This document shows, piece after piece, positions 44,251-56,129 of a stretch of 64,000 bases of DNA. Position 1 is the first letter of the stretch, and every line of letters begins with the position of its first letter. The position numbers were made by a program, and so were the translations under genes. The stretch is from Ciona savignyi. Lineage: Eukaryota > Chordata > Ascidiacea > Phlebobranchia > Cionidae. The stretch is taken from positions 591,980-655,979 of the forward strand of contig CH003363.1 in assembly GCA_000149265.1 (NCBI GenBank), given 5' to 3'. A model generated the notes under the pieces. The model was given only the letters and a program-made list of their open reading frames with translations. It did not search any database and had not been told where the DNA came from.

Positions 44251-47200
44251 TTGGTGTATCCCCGATTTACGTATAGATACAAAGGATTACTGGGAATACT
44301 TCCTCTTCCATACCTCAGTATAAGGGAGAACTGTGTCTTTTAAAAACTGTTGAACAACAACGGTGAAGTCGTCTCTTTTGTCGTATTTTCCACTGTCCAC
44401 CAACTCTTCCGTCAACCGCTGTATACAGAGATAACTACTTTGCAATTGACAGCAATATATGGCTTATATTAATACGGGCTATGGTAATCTTTAATTTTTA
44501 ATTTGTAACAATATGTGGAATATAATCATATGAGTATAAGTTTGTTTCTGGTACTGTTTACTTTGCATTTATAGCAATATGTTTATACCTTGTATTACTT
44601 ACAATTCAATTTGTCTTCCACAGTTATGTGAGACAAGTTCATACCTGATATTCTTTGTTATCCGCTTTCAATTGTTCCAACTCCGATCCCTTAGCTGTAG
44701 CAACATGGTTGCATTCAAGATATTGGGATAGAAAACACATTTTAGTGGCGCCATATCCGTGGGCCACTTGTGGTAGCAAGTATATTTCCATTATATTTAC
44801 TATGTTCACAAGAGTTCTTGGTAGCTAAAGGAACAACATTGTTTAATATTATAACGATTGTGTGCCGAATACCTAACGTGACAAATTTAAATACGGTTTC
44901 GGTAGAGAAACTGGTCTTGCGATGGAACCGACCGCTATTTCAAAACCGCTTTAAAAAATAAAAACTTACCGTTTGGAAGCCGTATGGTTAAAACAAATGA
45001 TTTATACACATAATTCTATTATCAAAAACGACCAAGTAACGAACTCATCATTGTTCAAATCTAAGTCCGGTAAAAAGAAACAATAGCTCATCGTTTTTGT
45101 GACCGAACGGCTAATACGAAGAACTAATATGCAGATGACCCAAAAACGAAACCATGGATCCTAGATTCGACGATCGACCCGACAAAAAAGGAAAATAAAC
45201 CACATATCATCATTTAAATTTTCACGTAAATCATTGACCTGTGCAATTAGTTTACACCTCACTAGCGCCATCTATGCAACTATATACCTCAGCATGCAAT
45301 ATGTCAAGACCCCTCTCCAATGTTTTAATATAGTTTCTCCGGGCTGAGCATCCGAAACTATTTTCCAAGATTGCATAGGATCGTTAAATCCCAATGAATA
45401 AAGTAAACCAATTTTCCAATCGTTTTCGTAGTTTGTTCTCTATAAAACGAAAGTTTAATTTTGTACAAGAAATACACATTAGCGTTGGTCATAGTGCAAT
45501 CAATCTGATGAACGTCTAAATTTTACACAACACGCTACAATAACTGCGGTAATCCGCTGGTGTGCGCAAGTTATCGGACAATTGCCATATAAAAAAACAC
45601 CGCTTTGCATTTGATCGTTCACGGGGATAAAACATGAATGCATGAACATTTCTATTGTTTACTAAATATTGGACATACTATTGAGCAAGAGCAGACGATT
45701 ACCCCTATTATAACGAACGTCTTTGCTTTACCCTCGATAAGTAATATTCTCATTTTCCTACTGAAAATCGGATTCATAGAAAAATCCTTAAAATAAGGCT
45801 GGTACAGTTATGTCGATCATGCTAGTAATGTTACCGTATCGTTTTTCATTCGTCGGATCAATTCCCTTGCTTGATCAGGAATGTCCCTGCAACACACATC
45901 ACATTATTTCGTCGTTAATCGGGTAAACAAATAGTAAATATTTTCAATAATTACCTGGATCTGGATCCTGCAATCGCAACGTTAAACCAGAGATCGCGAG
46001 TTGCGATTCGGCTGCCAATAGAATAACCTTTCAGCTGAGGGTTGAACTTTCGCAAAATATCTATAATGGGTGTAAGTTGGCATTTGTACCCGCATGTTAA
46101 TGCTAAGTTTCTTGCTAAGACTTTTTAGTTTAACTTATATAGTTGCATTGCATTTAAACAAAACCGTTTTCATCCAAGGAAAGCATGGACACATTTGAAG
46201 CACAAGTAAAACGACGATAATATATGTGCGTGGTCGTGCATCGAAGTGTTAGCTATATTAACAACAGCTGGTAGATAGTCTGTTGGGTCAGGGGACAAGT
46301 CTAATTGGGTATGATATTGCAACCCCGTAAATTAATTGGTTCGTCAAAACTATAGCCATGACTTAAACATATACAGTATGTGGAACTTGCCACATTTCTT
46401 TTATTCTACAGTCGCTACAACTATACTGTAATTGCTTTACCACCATGTACGAGATAACTTAAGAATTACCCGTGTTATACCGCCATTTCTATCCCGTCCA
46501 CGGAAAATGAATAAGTAGGCCTATCCTAGCCAATGGCTGACAGACTCCAGCCAGTATTGTAAGAAAACCACTATACGGGAACCATAATATATAAATAACA
46601 CGGACTATTAAAAATCTACTTGGAAGTGTGATCGATGTTTCAAGCGAGCCTTCGCCACCAATGGACCATGATACACCTCGATATTCTTTTAGAATTTCTG
46701 TAATTTCTGTCGCTTCAGCTCCGTTGCCAGCCTAGAAAGTATAACAATCATTAAACTTATTTGTACATACGTAAAACACAAACATGTCCCAGTATCTACA
46801 AAGTTTACTATGGTCACAGATACACTATTTTAACGTGTGGTGTATATAGGTAGATTATATACTTATAGACATTTGTATGCTTTGAATGTTCGTGGGTAAT
46901 AATTCAACTTCCTGCAATGTCTATTGCTTTAAAGTTATGAGGTCAGCATGGTAGTATTTGTCTTGTAATGTGTGTCTTTGAGCTAGACATTTATCAGAAG
47001 TTGCTAGAAGCAATGCGTTTTATGGAAACAGATACAGTACTATAGACATATCTCCAATACATTAAGCACTATATTTACTGTAAACCTGCGGTGAACACGG
47101 CACATATTGACAATTTGCTTGTGTGATAGGCTGATAGCACTTTTCATATTTAATATAATGGTCATAAAATGTCTGAGTTTATACACCTATTAAAACTTAC

Positions 47201-47766
47201 AGTTATTGAGTCACCCAGGGCGCCGACAACGTCAATGTCTTGAGGCCTTAATTCGTGAACTGCAGAATAATTTTTCTTAAACGACAGATTTTAACAAATA
47301 GTTGTCATAAACTGCATATTTTGCATCTGGCACACAAATGCTAATACCAGAGTAGAAAACATCTAACACTCTTTGGCATGTTGTAAATTATTCTGCCACA
47401 CTGAATTGTTTTAATCTAAACATTCCTTCAAAATAACCTTTTCAATACCTGAAGTTGGTTTCGGTTCACATTCCAACTTGACATTAAAATCGCTGATACC
47501 GGTTGACCTGCTGGACCCTCTTACTTCCCCTTCCGAAATTATTTTATCCAACTGCTCCATTTTGTTGATCCATTCCAATTCGTCATCTAAAAACATCAAC
47601 TCGTTTTACGACTATATCATGTCTTAGCGGAATAAAAAAACTAAACGAAACACTAATAAGTATTTAAAAAAAGTGTAATATAAATGGACCTACCATAACT
47701 CGCCCTCACAAACGCCACAAATAGAAAGATGTACAATACGTGGGTGATTTTTACTGATTTTAACAT

Positions 47767-49310
47767 GCTCAACTTTTAATTGACTGTTCTAGCGAATTTG
47801 CTTTCTGTTATTATTGCATGGGGAAGAGTTAAATGGCCACAATTGACGTTGCTAGTTAGCCATTACATTTTGCTTTGTATTTGCGAACAAATAAATCTTG
47901 GACTCTTTTCTGATGAAATTTTCACACAATGGTAACACACAACAAACAAGCGAAACAGGATTCAAAATAATTTTTTGCCTGATTACTACAATAAAAGTCT
48001 TGAGTCCGCTGCTTTAGGAATTTAAACTCGGCAAGGAAACGGCCTCAGGACTTCAGTGCTGTAAATGCTTGTCCATATTTTTATTGATGTAATAATTTAT
48101 TTACAGACATCATTTATATCAATATATCTTAACATATATAACCATGTAACATATATAACCATGTAAAGCAATCATGATTACTGTATTTGGGTTTTCTGAA
48201 CCGAAAACTAAAAAGTCGCTGCTTAATCTTAACAGATAACAAACACAAACCTATATATTAGTCTAGTGGTTTATTGCGTCGCCTTTCAGCTGAAGTGTTA
48301 CGAAACCGGTCGCTAGCTAGTCGGTTGTGTCCTTGATGGGCAAGATATTTACTGGACATTCCCTGAACCCAGCGGATTAATGGGTTCTACTAAATTGAAG
48401 GAACATGTGAACAATACACAACACACTGCGATAGCTCCGGTAACCCGACGGTGGGTCGGGGTGGTCCAACGATTGCCGTGTGTTAACCCCCTTGGTTTTC
48501 CCATTCACGTGGATAAACATAAATACCCGATTCTAAACTTTGCATTAAACAGATTTTGCGACTGTTTTTTTCTATGGTCAGAAAAAAAACAAGCGTATCT
48601 ATAGTGACTATAAGTAAGCCGACGGAATCGTTTTACCTCAATCACATATACTTCACTGAATGTTGCCCTGTTAGTCAACGTACAAGTAATTAAGTGTGTT
48701 GCTGTACGTGATTTCCACCAAACTTGGTACGATTGGAAGTAGCACGTTTTCGGCTTTAACTACCGCACATTTTGTTCAGCGTTTTGTTAAACTTGTCAAT
48801 TAAGTACAAAGTGGGCAATATGCTGAGAAACTAATATTTACGTAAGGGTTTTGATTCAAAGCCCAATGACTCACCTAGACTTTGTTACCTGAATGAATCT
48901 TAAACTTATAGGTGGTTATTCAAGGACTCTCCTTTCTTTAGGCGATTTTGCATTACTATAGAAGAAATATACGTTACAACGCATGATCGCTGATTGTGCT
49001 TTTGTGACAATTGCTTTATTGTTGTGTATTATTCTCATCCAACTATACAACGGTCAAAACTTAATATCTTTACAATAACGTATACAAAATCTTTAATGAA
49101 TAAATACATTTTTGTATGTATATATCTCCTTTAGGTTGTACGTCAGTATTTAAAAGGAAGTAAATAGTTGCTGCAGAAAAAAAACACTTTATAAATAGAC
49201 CAATCACAACTCAGTTTAGGGTTATATAGATTATAGTAATGTAGAAAGTGAAATTTAAATGTTAAAATTCATAATCAAAATGTAAAAAATAAAATTGCTA
49301 CTGAGTTCAA
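47767..49310. other. Flank between phospholipase copies A and B
   Basis: AT-rich; holds one near full-length S1 SINE (48261-48535, plus). No coding signal was seen. It must contain the promoter of copy A and the 3' end of copy B. No canonical polyadenylation signal is close to the copy B stop; a TTTATT (AATAAA on the minus strand) occurs near 49014. Confidence 0.5.
48261..48535 (+). mobile_element. tRNA-derived SINE (family S1)
   Basis: GTCTAGTGGTTTATTGCGTC, ACCGGTCGCTAGCTAGTCGG, CCCAGCGGATTAATGGGTTC, TAACCCGACGGTGGG and CATTCACGTGGATAAACAT occur in canonical order. Near full length. Confidence 0.85.
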
Positions 49311-52300
49311 TTACAAAGCAACGTCGTTTTTAATAACTTCTGACATTTTCTTTGATGGTTTTTTCTTTTTCATTATGCAAGCGATAGCGAGCATCTGTAA
49401 CACGAGTGCACACCCAACCACCGCCAGTACAGCTATACCCCAATCGGGCACAGCTTGTGAGCATGTATTATCACACGTCACTATTTCCACTGGTGGGACA
49501 TGTTTTGTTGTTTCTGGTCCTGGAATAAACGCTGGTGTTGTAATCTCATCTCCTGAACTTTCCAGCATGCTGTTCTTGCGTGTAAAAATGTACGGATTTT
49601 CCTGATGAAAATAAACCAATGAGCCCTTAACCTCCGATATTAAAATGTATACATTGGCGTTTGAAATACGTAAATTACATTACCTTGGTTGGGCATTTTA
49701 AGTCTGTAATGCCCCATTGTGTGGTCTTCGAACCTATTGGTTCCAACTGAAATCAAATTCGTACGTAAATTAATATCTTAGGTTGGTTTTGATCTGATAA
49801 CCTTTCGCCTTACCGCACGACAAGTTAAACCACGTAGACCTGTAGCCGAACTGATAAATAGGATAGGATATTCATTTTTATCCCCGTGAATGGGTAAACC
49901 AAGTGGGTGAACACACGGGCAATCATCAGATCACCTCGCGCCCCCCGTTACCGGAGCTATCGCAGTGTGTTGTATATGATAAACACGTTTTTTCAATTTG
50001 GTAGAACCCATTAATCCGCTGGGTTCAGGCAATATCCGTAACGTGCCTTGCCCAAGGACACAACCGACCAGTTTCGCACCTGCAAATTTTCGATTGAAAG
50101 GCGACGCACTTAAACCGCCAGACTAACCGGCCGGACAAATATATTTCTTAAAAGGGCAAAATTACATACAACATTTCTAAATGAAAAATGAAATATTCAG
50201 GTTTACAGTGCTTACCATATTGTTCCATAAGTTAATCGCCCCCATTGCGTGGCCTTTTGTGCTAAAATGAAAGCAGTCTGGTGCAAAAAATGTGGAGTCC
50301 ACCTGTCCATCCTGAAAAAAAATAGAATTTTATGAGTTGGCAAATACTTTCTTGCAATTGAAATCTGTATAAAAGTAATCTCTTCTAACCTCTCTGTAAG
50401 GCAGGACGGTGTCTTTTAAGAATGGTTGAACAACGACGGTGAAGTCGTCTCTCTTGTCGTACTTTCCACTGTCCACCAATTCTTCGGTCAGCCTCTGCAT
50501 ACATTTCGGTCAGTCTATGCTACTAATTAGTTTTCCTTTTATCGGCAGCGTATATAGTTAGTTTTGCAGGATTTCCCAAACCAAAGCATCGTGCCAGAGA
50601 AACTATGTTCGAAATAACACATAATTAGGCATTTAATTGATGGAATGTGTTTGTCGTTTCAAAACTGTTTTTAAATAACATTTTGCAGGATTATCAGTAA
50701 AATTGGATAGGCTAGGATAACCACGGATGTGATAAACATTTTGGGTGTTGTGACACGGACCATCGTCAGATTACCTTAGTGTCCATTATCGGGTTGCCTA
50801 AGCAGCCATCTCACGGTATTGGGCCTGTATAAAATATTCCTACTTTGTTACTTCAATCCAGTAATTTTGGTGATTCGGGCGATATCCGCAACAGGCTATG
50901 CCCATCGTCTCAGCATACAATAAATGCTAGCAACATACTTTAAAATTATTAAGTATGCGTTAGATTGTTGTTGACTTATATTAATTGTAATTCAGCAAAC
51001 CTGGTATTCTTTGTTGTATTCTTTTATTTGATCCATTACAGTGCTATTAGCTGTGACTACGTAGTTGCAAAATGTTGCTTGTGCGGCACGGCAAGCTGCC
51101 GTTGAGCCAAACCCGAGTCCAACCTCTGGTAGCAAATAGATTTCCAATATATTTATGATGTTAACAAGGGTTCTTGGGAGCTGAAAAAACAAAATCGATT
51201 TTAAATCACAGCGCGCCTTTTTCGGTCGTGTCGCCGAATGGTTAACGCAAACAAAACGCACGGACCCGGTGACGGTCGGACCATCACGGCTTCGAAACTT
51301 GTCTCAGTCAAAAATCACGCACGAATCATCATCTTAACTACGTCATCTACTTTTCCAACGGTGGGCTCGTCCTTGAGGCCGACCTACTCAACCGCCTAAT
51401 TTACACAATAGAAAATCAGCCGGACGTATAGCCTATCGTGTTGGGATTTAGAACACTCAGTTTGGAACATTTAAATCATACACAACGTACTACATTAGCT
51501 TCTGTAGCCCGACGGTGGACGCGAGGTAATCTGATGTTTGGATGTGTTAAAACGCCCCTAACAAATAATTGTGGAAAAATGGCAATTGCCCGTATGATAA
51601 CGACCCTTGACCTCTTCGATTCACGCGGAAAGAAGATTAGCATCTTATATTCAACATAGTTTTTTTTCCTTTTAGCGCGCAAACGGCAGTGCTCATCCAG
51701 TTACAGATTAAAATTAGCCAACAAACGTAATAATATTAACAGGTTCATGTACTGGGAGCATATAGCAGTAAAACCGATCTTGTATATATTCACCTCCGCA
51801 TGTAATATATCGAGTCCCTCCTCCAATGTTTTAATGTAGTTTATAGGCAGAGCGTCTGTAGACCTTCCAAGTGCACATAAATCGTTCCCTCCGATAAACA
51901 GAGACACCACCTTCCAATCATTTTCGTAATTCGTTCTCTGTTAACATTTACAACGTATTAAATTGCGTAAACAGTGTGGTAAGCGACATTTACAAGTTGT
52001 TCGAGCATTGATAGAAAATGCTAAGAAGACAACCCAAGAATTGACAAGAAAGCCCCTTTACGTTCCTATACATAGCCTACACAGCAACCAACTTTAATTA
52101 AGTAGAGAATTGAGAGAACTGAATTTTATTGCCTTTTTTCGACACGAACTAGTCGACTAAATTCAACCTAATTTTTATAATCTGGCAAAACAATATCTTT
52201 TATAATATCAAAGAGTAAAATTTAAAAAAAGTATCATTGTATAAACAAACGAATCATCTTTATCATATTCCAAAATCATCATACTTTATCAGTGAAATTA

Positions 52301-53860
52301 TTATCACGCTACCCATTAAGCTAATGTTTACCGTGTCGTTCTTCATTCGGCTAATCAATTCTCTTGCTTGATCAGGAATGTTTCTACAACAAATATTTCA
52401 TTGTTCGGTCGGGTAAACAAAGATTAAATATTTTTAATAATTACCTGGACCTGGATCCTGCAATCGCAACGTTAAACCAGAGATCCCGGGTGGGGAGTTC
52501 GCTGCCAATAGAATATCCTTTCAGCTGAGGGTTGAACTTTCGCAAAATATCTGCACAAAGTATTTTATTGTTGGCCACAAAATTGTCAATTTTACGCCCC
52601 TTTCTGTAATTCGTATTGTAATATGCGATGATGTTTTTTATATCAAACACGATGCCATTTTCAACTCATTTTTTAATTTTAAAAAACCACGGCCACTAAG
52701 ACAGTTTTTAGAGATTTCGTTATATAAATCGGTTGCGTTAGCCAGTCTGTCCCACAACCATTCCAAACAGGATCCAATTTTTATGTACCGGGCTAAGTTT
52801 CGACCCGCAAGACATAAAACCTTTTATTCAATAGAAATCGGTAGGTCTATATGAATCGGTCGCTCCATCGATTCGGCCACACAATTATCCCAAACAGGAT
52901 GTCATTAGTTACTTTGGTGACATGTACAGGCCAAACAAATATTTGATACTTTGTACGACCCGAGGTTATCTAACCGCTCTTGTGATATAATACACATAGT
53001 GTGATTTTTTGTGTTTTCTAAGCAAAAACTAAAGGGTCCTTGAATTACTAAATTTATTAGCCGTGTTGTGCAAAAATATATTTTTGTGGCCAAAATAATA
53101 GAAGAGGGCAGTGGAAACATTAGCAAATTGAACTTTTTTCGAAACTGTATTCTTAAAACTTATTTGATATATGATTCAAATGAAGTAAAAGGTTTGGAAA
53201 CTGGTCGCTATAACTAGTCGGTTGTGTCCTTGGGCAAGGCACTTAACGGACATTAGCACAGCCCGAGCCATCCGACTTTGAGATACGACCTACGACTTAA
53301 ACAGCATGACAGTAAAATGTCTTTACCAAACTATTGTTAGTTATTTACTTGGAAGTGTGATGGATGTTTCCAAAGACTCCTCTCCACCTATGGTCCACGA
53401 TACACCTCGATATTCTCTTATGATCCCGGGCACCGTCGTCGCCTCTGCACCATTACCAGCCTAAATACATTATGTTGAGCTCGAGTTGTACGGTCGTGTG
53501 GCCGAATGGTAAAAGCGACCGATACATATACAGACTTCCAATGAAAAACGATCGTAGTGACGAAACCTTAGTGGGTTCGAAACTGAGCTAGAAAAATATG
53601 TTGAAATCGAACTTTATATATACCGTTGTTTATACATGTAAAAACGGCTGCAAACCTATCATATTGTCAAAACTATGGTTACCACAAGGTTCAATGATCA
53701 GGTTATATCGCACACAGTGTACATAAGTTATACTCTATTTTGTGTAAATTCACGGAGCATCGGGCAAAATTCATCGTAAGCGCATTGTAGCATTGGGCCA
53801 TGTTTTTAGTGAAATATATTTTTACTTACCGGCTCATATCAGTCAATCGCATTCAGAGCG

Positions 53861-53898
<38 letters not shown>

Positions 53899-55499
53899 GT
53901 AAATTTGTAACTACATGTGTTCTTTTTTTACCTTTAAAAGCATCCGTCGTCTCGTGACTAACAACGTTTTTTTTTTAATTTTCCATATGAATTGGTCGCG
54001 CAAACCATTCGGTCACACATGCTGTATATATGAATCGGTCACGCTGACCATTCGGCTACACAACCTTTTCCTTTCATTTTGTGGGTACACATGCACTGAG
54101 GTTATGCATACATGCGCTACCACTGTTCACCCTCTCTGTATATATACTTGCATGTATGCTAACATTTGCTGAGTAATTAACTTACAGTAATAGAGTCGCC
54201 CATGGCGCCAACAACGTCGATGTCCTGGGGTCTCAGTTCATGAACTGCAAATAAAATGTTGTGGAGTATGACATAATCGTATTAAGTCTACCAAAAAGTA
54301 TATAACTAGTGTTAATATTTATTTGTAATGCCCGATGTAAATTCAGATGCACTTCTCAGTCCAATTTTTGTGGAGTATGACACACAATTGTATTAAGGCT
54401 ACCAACTTATAACTAGTGTTAATATTGATTTTTAATACCCGAGGTAAATTCAGATGTATTTCTGAGTCCAATTGTTAAGTACACATAATTATATTAAGGC
54501 CACCATATTACTAGTTTGTTTATGTTAAATGGTAGTAATATTCGAATAAGGTAAAGTCTGAATCCATTTTTGGAAAAAACAGCTTCGCTATAAAGTTACC
54601 CGACTTCCCTTATTCAAATAGATGTGAAAGATAAATTTGAATTAGACACGTAGAAGGTTGTGTCGTTAAACAAGGCAATTGGTGGACACTTCATAACCCA
54701 GTGAAATAATGGGTTCTTCCGAACTAAAAAAATGTCTTAACCATATACAGCAGAGTACATTAGCTCCGGTAACCCGACCATGGGCACGAAGTAATTTGAC
54801 GATTTCTCGTGTTAACCATCCTTATGTTTCCCGATTCACGGGGATAACATAAATATCCTATCGATGGTTAAATATTGTTGGGAATCCCCCAAATTTTAAA
54901 ACGATGACAGCATTTATACCTGAAGTTGGTTTTGGTTCACATTCCAACTTGACATTAAAATCGCTGATACCGGTTGACTTGCTGGACCCTCTTATGTCTT
55001 TCTCCGAAATTATTTTATCCAACTGCTCCATTTTGTTGATCCAATCCAATTCGTCTTCTAAAATAGAAGAAAGTATGTCCTTTGTTTTGTATACATTAAA
55101 CGTTACGCACTTTATTAAGTATTCTTTAAGGGTACTAACATTATTAAGTATTCTTTAAGGGTACTAACTTTATTAAGTATCCCTTAAACGGTTTATTAAA
55201 TATTCGTAAAAGCTATACGTACTTTATTAAGTATTCTTAAAGGGTTAGCAGTTTATTTATAGTATTCTTAAAATGTGCGCAATTTATTAAGTATTGTGAT
55301 ATGGTACAAACTTTATTAAGTATTCATAAATACTTGAACATTCTTATAAGGTACATAGCGTATATATACATTGTGATAACCGCTAAAAAATCTAGTTTTA
55401 CCAACACGAATTGCAACACTTACCGTAGCTAGCTGTCGACAACTTCACACATGCTATAGCGATAAACAATGTATAGATGGCTATTAACGGTAGATTCAT
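49311..55499 (-). CDS. PLB1: Phospholipase B1-like GDSL lipase, copy B, 12 exons, intact
   Basis: Minus-strand exons: 55499-55424, 55057-54920, 54244-54186, 53460-53349, 52550-52445, 52383-52332, 51937-51794, 51180-51001, 50494-50390, 50311-50216, 49746-49684, 49601-49311 (TAA). All are GT-AG and in phase, giving 473 aa. Phospholipase B1 removes acyl chains from phospholipids at the cell surface. Seen: an N-terminal hydrophobic signal peptide (residues 1-22); [20 protein letters not shown] with the nucleophile Ser89; [11 protein letters not shown]; the oxyanion block GGNDLC with Asn199; QPF at the start of the C-terminal block; and APDCFHFS with the triad Asp336 and His339. These are followed by LWNNM and LEPIG, an [11 protein letters not shown] stop-transfer preamble, and one membrane helix at about 431-454 with a KKKK cytoplasmic flank. 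Vertebrate PLB1 has four such domains in one polypeptide; this gene has one. Same strand and intron positions as its neighbours, so it arose by tandem duplication. Confidence 0.93.
49858..50137 (-). mobile_element. tRNA-derived SINE (family S1), in copy B
   Basis: Reverse copy starting with the ATAGGATAGGATATTC tail, through CCCCGTGAATGGGTAAACC and CATTAATCCGCTGGGTTCAG, to GATTGAAAGGCGACGCAC. It lies between exons 10 and 11. Confidence 0.85.
50700..50930 (-). mobile_element. tRNA-derived SINE (family S1), decayed, in copy B
   Basis: GGATAGGCTAGGATAACCAC, TCGTCAGATTACCTTAGTG and GGCGATATCCGCAACAGGC are diverged family words in reverse order. It lies between exons 8 and 9. Confidence 0.6.
51220..51310 (+). 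repeat. Short tRNA-like repeat (family S2)
   Basis: TCGGTCGTGTCGCCGAATGG, then a diverged middle, then CATCACGGCTTCGAAACTTG. It lies between exons 7 and 8 of copy B. Confidence 0.7.
51435..51655 (+). mobile_element. tRNA-derived SINE (family S1), decayed 3' part
   Basis: AATCATACACAACGTACTAC, GTAGCCCGACGGTGG, GCGAGGTAATCTGATG and GATTCACGCGGAAAGAAGAT correspond to the second half of S1. It lies between exons 7 and 8 of copy B. Confidence 0.6.
52790..52890 (-). repeat. Short tRNA-like repeat (family S2), diverged
   Basis: GGGCTAAGTTTCGACCCGC at the B-box side and TCGATTCGGCCACACAATTA at the A-box side. It lies between exons 4 and 5 of copy B. Confidence 0.65.
53490..53600 (+). repeat. Short tRNA-like repeat (family S2), well preserved
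   Basis: GTACGGTCGTGTGGCCGAATGG, GCGACCGATACATATACAG and GTGGGTTCGAAACTGAGC are all present. It lies between exons 3 and 4 of copy B. Confidence 0.8.
53862..53896. repeat. (AT)n microsatellite
   Basis: About 35 bases of alternating AT, ending in ACACGT. It lies in an intron of copy B. Confidence 0.9.
54260..54515. repeat. About 118-bp tandem repeat, two and a half units
   Basis: TTGTGGAGTATGACA, GTATTAAG-CTACCA, AACTAGTGTTAATATT and GTAAATTCAGATG recur in order from about 54260, 54367 and 54475. It lies directly upstream (gene sense) of exon 3 of copy B. Confidence 0.8.
54650..54866 (+). mobile_element. tRNA-derived SINE (family S1), 5'-truncated
   Basis: AACCCAGTGAAATAATGGGTTC, TTAGCTCCGGTAACCCGACC, CCCGATTCACGGGGATAAC and a TATCCTATCG end. 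It lies between exons 2 and 3 of copy B. Confidence 0.8.
55085..55365. repeat. About 31-bp minisatellite in the first intron of copy B
   Basis: About eight units around ACTTTATTAAGTATTCTTAAGG; the two nearest exon 2 are almost identical and later ones decay. It begins about 50 bases from exon 2. Confidence 0.85.
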
Positions 55500-56129
55500 G
55501 CTTACACTTTTACGTATTTTTCACAATAGAAGTGCTAAACCTGGGCGACGTTGTCATCAGTAAAATGCACCAGCAAGGTTTTTACAGAGTGTTCACTGTT
55601 TAATCAGTGCAATATCGTGGCGATCGCGCGTTGGTTGTTTGTCGGAGAATTAATCATGTCATGTTCAAACAGCCCTTATAAATCTAATCGGCAACCTTCG
55701 AATGTCCCAGAAATAGCCTTGCAGGGTCACAGTCGTTGCGTTGCCAAAATATGCACCGTAATGTTTGTGGACATTGTTGCAATGTGTGACTAACGTCGTA
55801 AAAGAGGCTAAAACAAAGCATATTTGGCTTACGCAAGAACACTAAAAACGTTGCCCAAAATAGGTCTAATTGGTTTATTTAAGAAAATATTTACAAGGTT
55901 TAAATCACGGATCACTGAAAAACATTATTCTAACAAAAATTTAAATGTTTAAAATTACAAAAAAATAACAAAAATTAAAATGTGTAAAATTGTAAAAAAA
56001 AATTGGAAGGTGTAAAATTTTAAACAAAATAACAAAAATTAAAATGTGTGAATTATAAACAAAATAACAAAAATTAAAACGTGTGAAATTATAAACAAGT
56101 GTTCAAATATCGGAAGGATGGTCACGTGG
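55500..56129. other. Flank between phospholipase copies B and C with an A-rich tandem repeat
   Basis: From about 55930 to 56098, units such as AACAAAAATTAAAATGTGTG are repeated four to five times, lying in the 3' untranslated part of copy C. A TTTATT at 55874-55879 (AATAAA on the minus strand) may be the copy C polyadenylation signal. The remainder should hold the copy B promoter. Confidence 0.6.

Larger units (their letters stand above)
43169..47766 (-). pseudogene. PLB1: Phospholipase B1-like GDSL lipase, copy A, frameshifted
   Basis: Exon-like blocks, minus strand: 47766-47694 (signal peptide), 47586-47449, 47259-47201, 46731-46620, 46060-45955, 45886-45835, 45439-45288, 44824-44645, 44418-44314, 44015-43920, 43553-43491, 43425-43169. 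Splice sites and order match copy B exactly. The catalytic GDSIT block, the [15 protein letters not shown] block, PDCFH (Asp and His of the triad) and the transmembrane exon are preserved. Exon 7 is 152 bases against 144 in copies B and C: GFND replaces GGND, then a net insertion shifts the frame, while the downstream words [16 protein letters not shown] survive only in another frame. Exon 12 differs from copy B by a net five bases near 43375-43392, again shifting the frame before an otherwise intact membrane anchor. If spliced like copy B, exon 8 meets a stop within a few codons. QQF also replaces QPF in exon 9. An assembly or read error remains possible but would have to occur twice. Confidence 0.8.
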
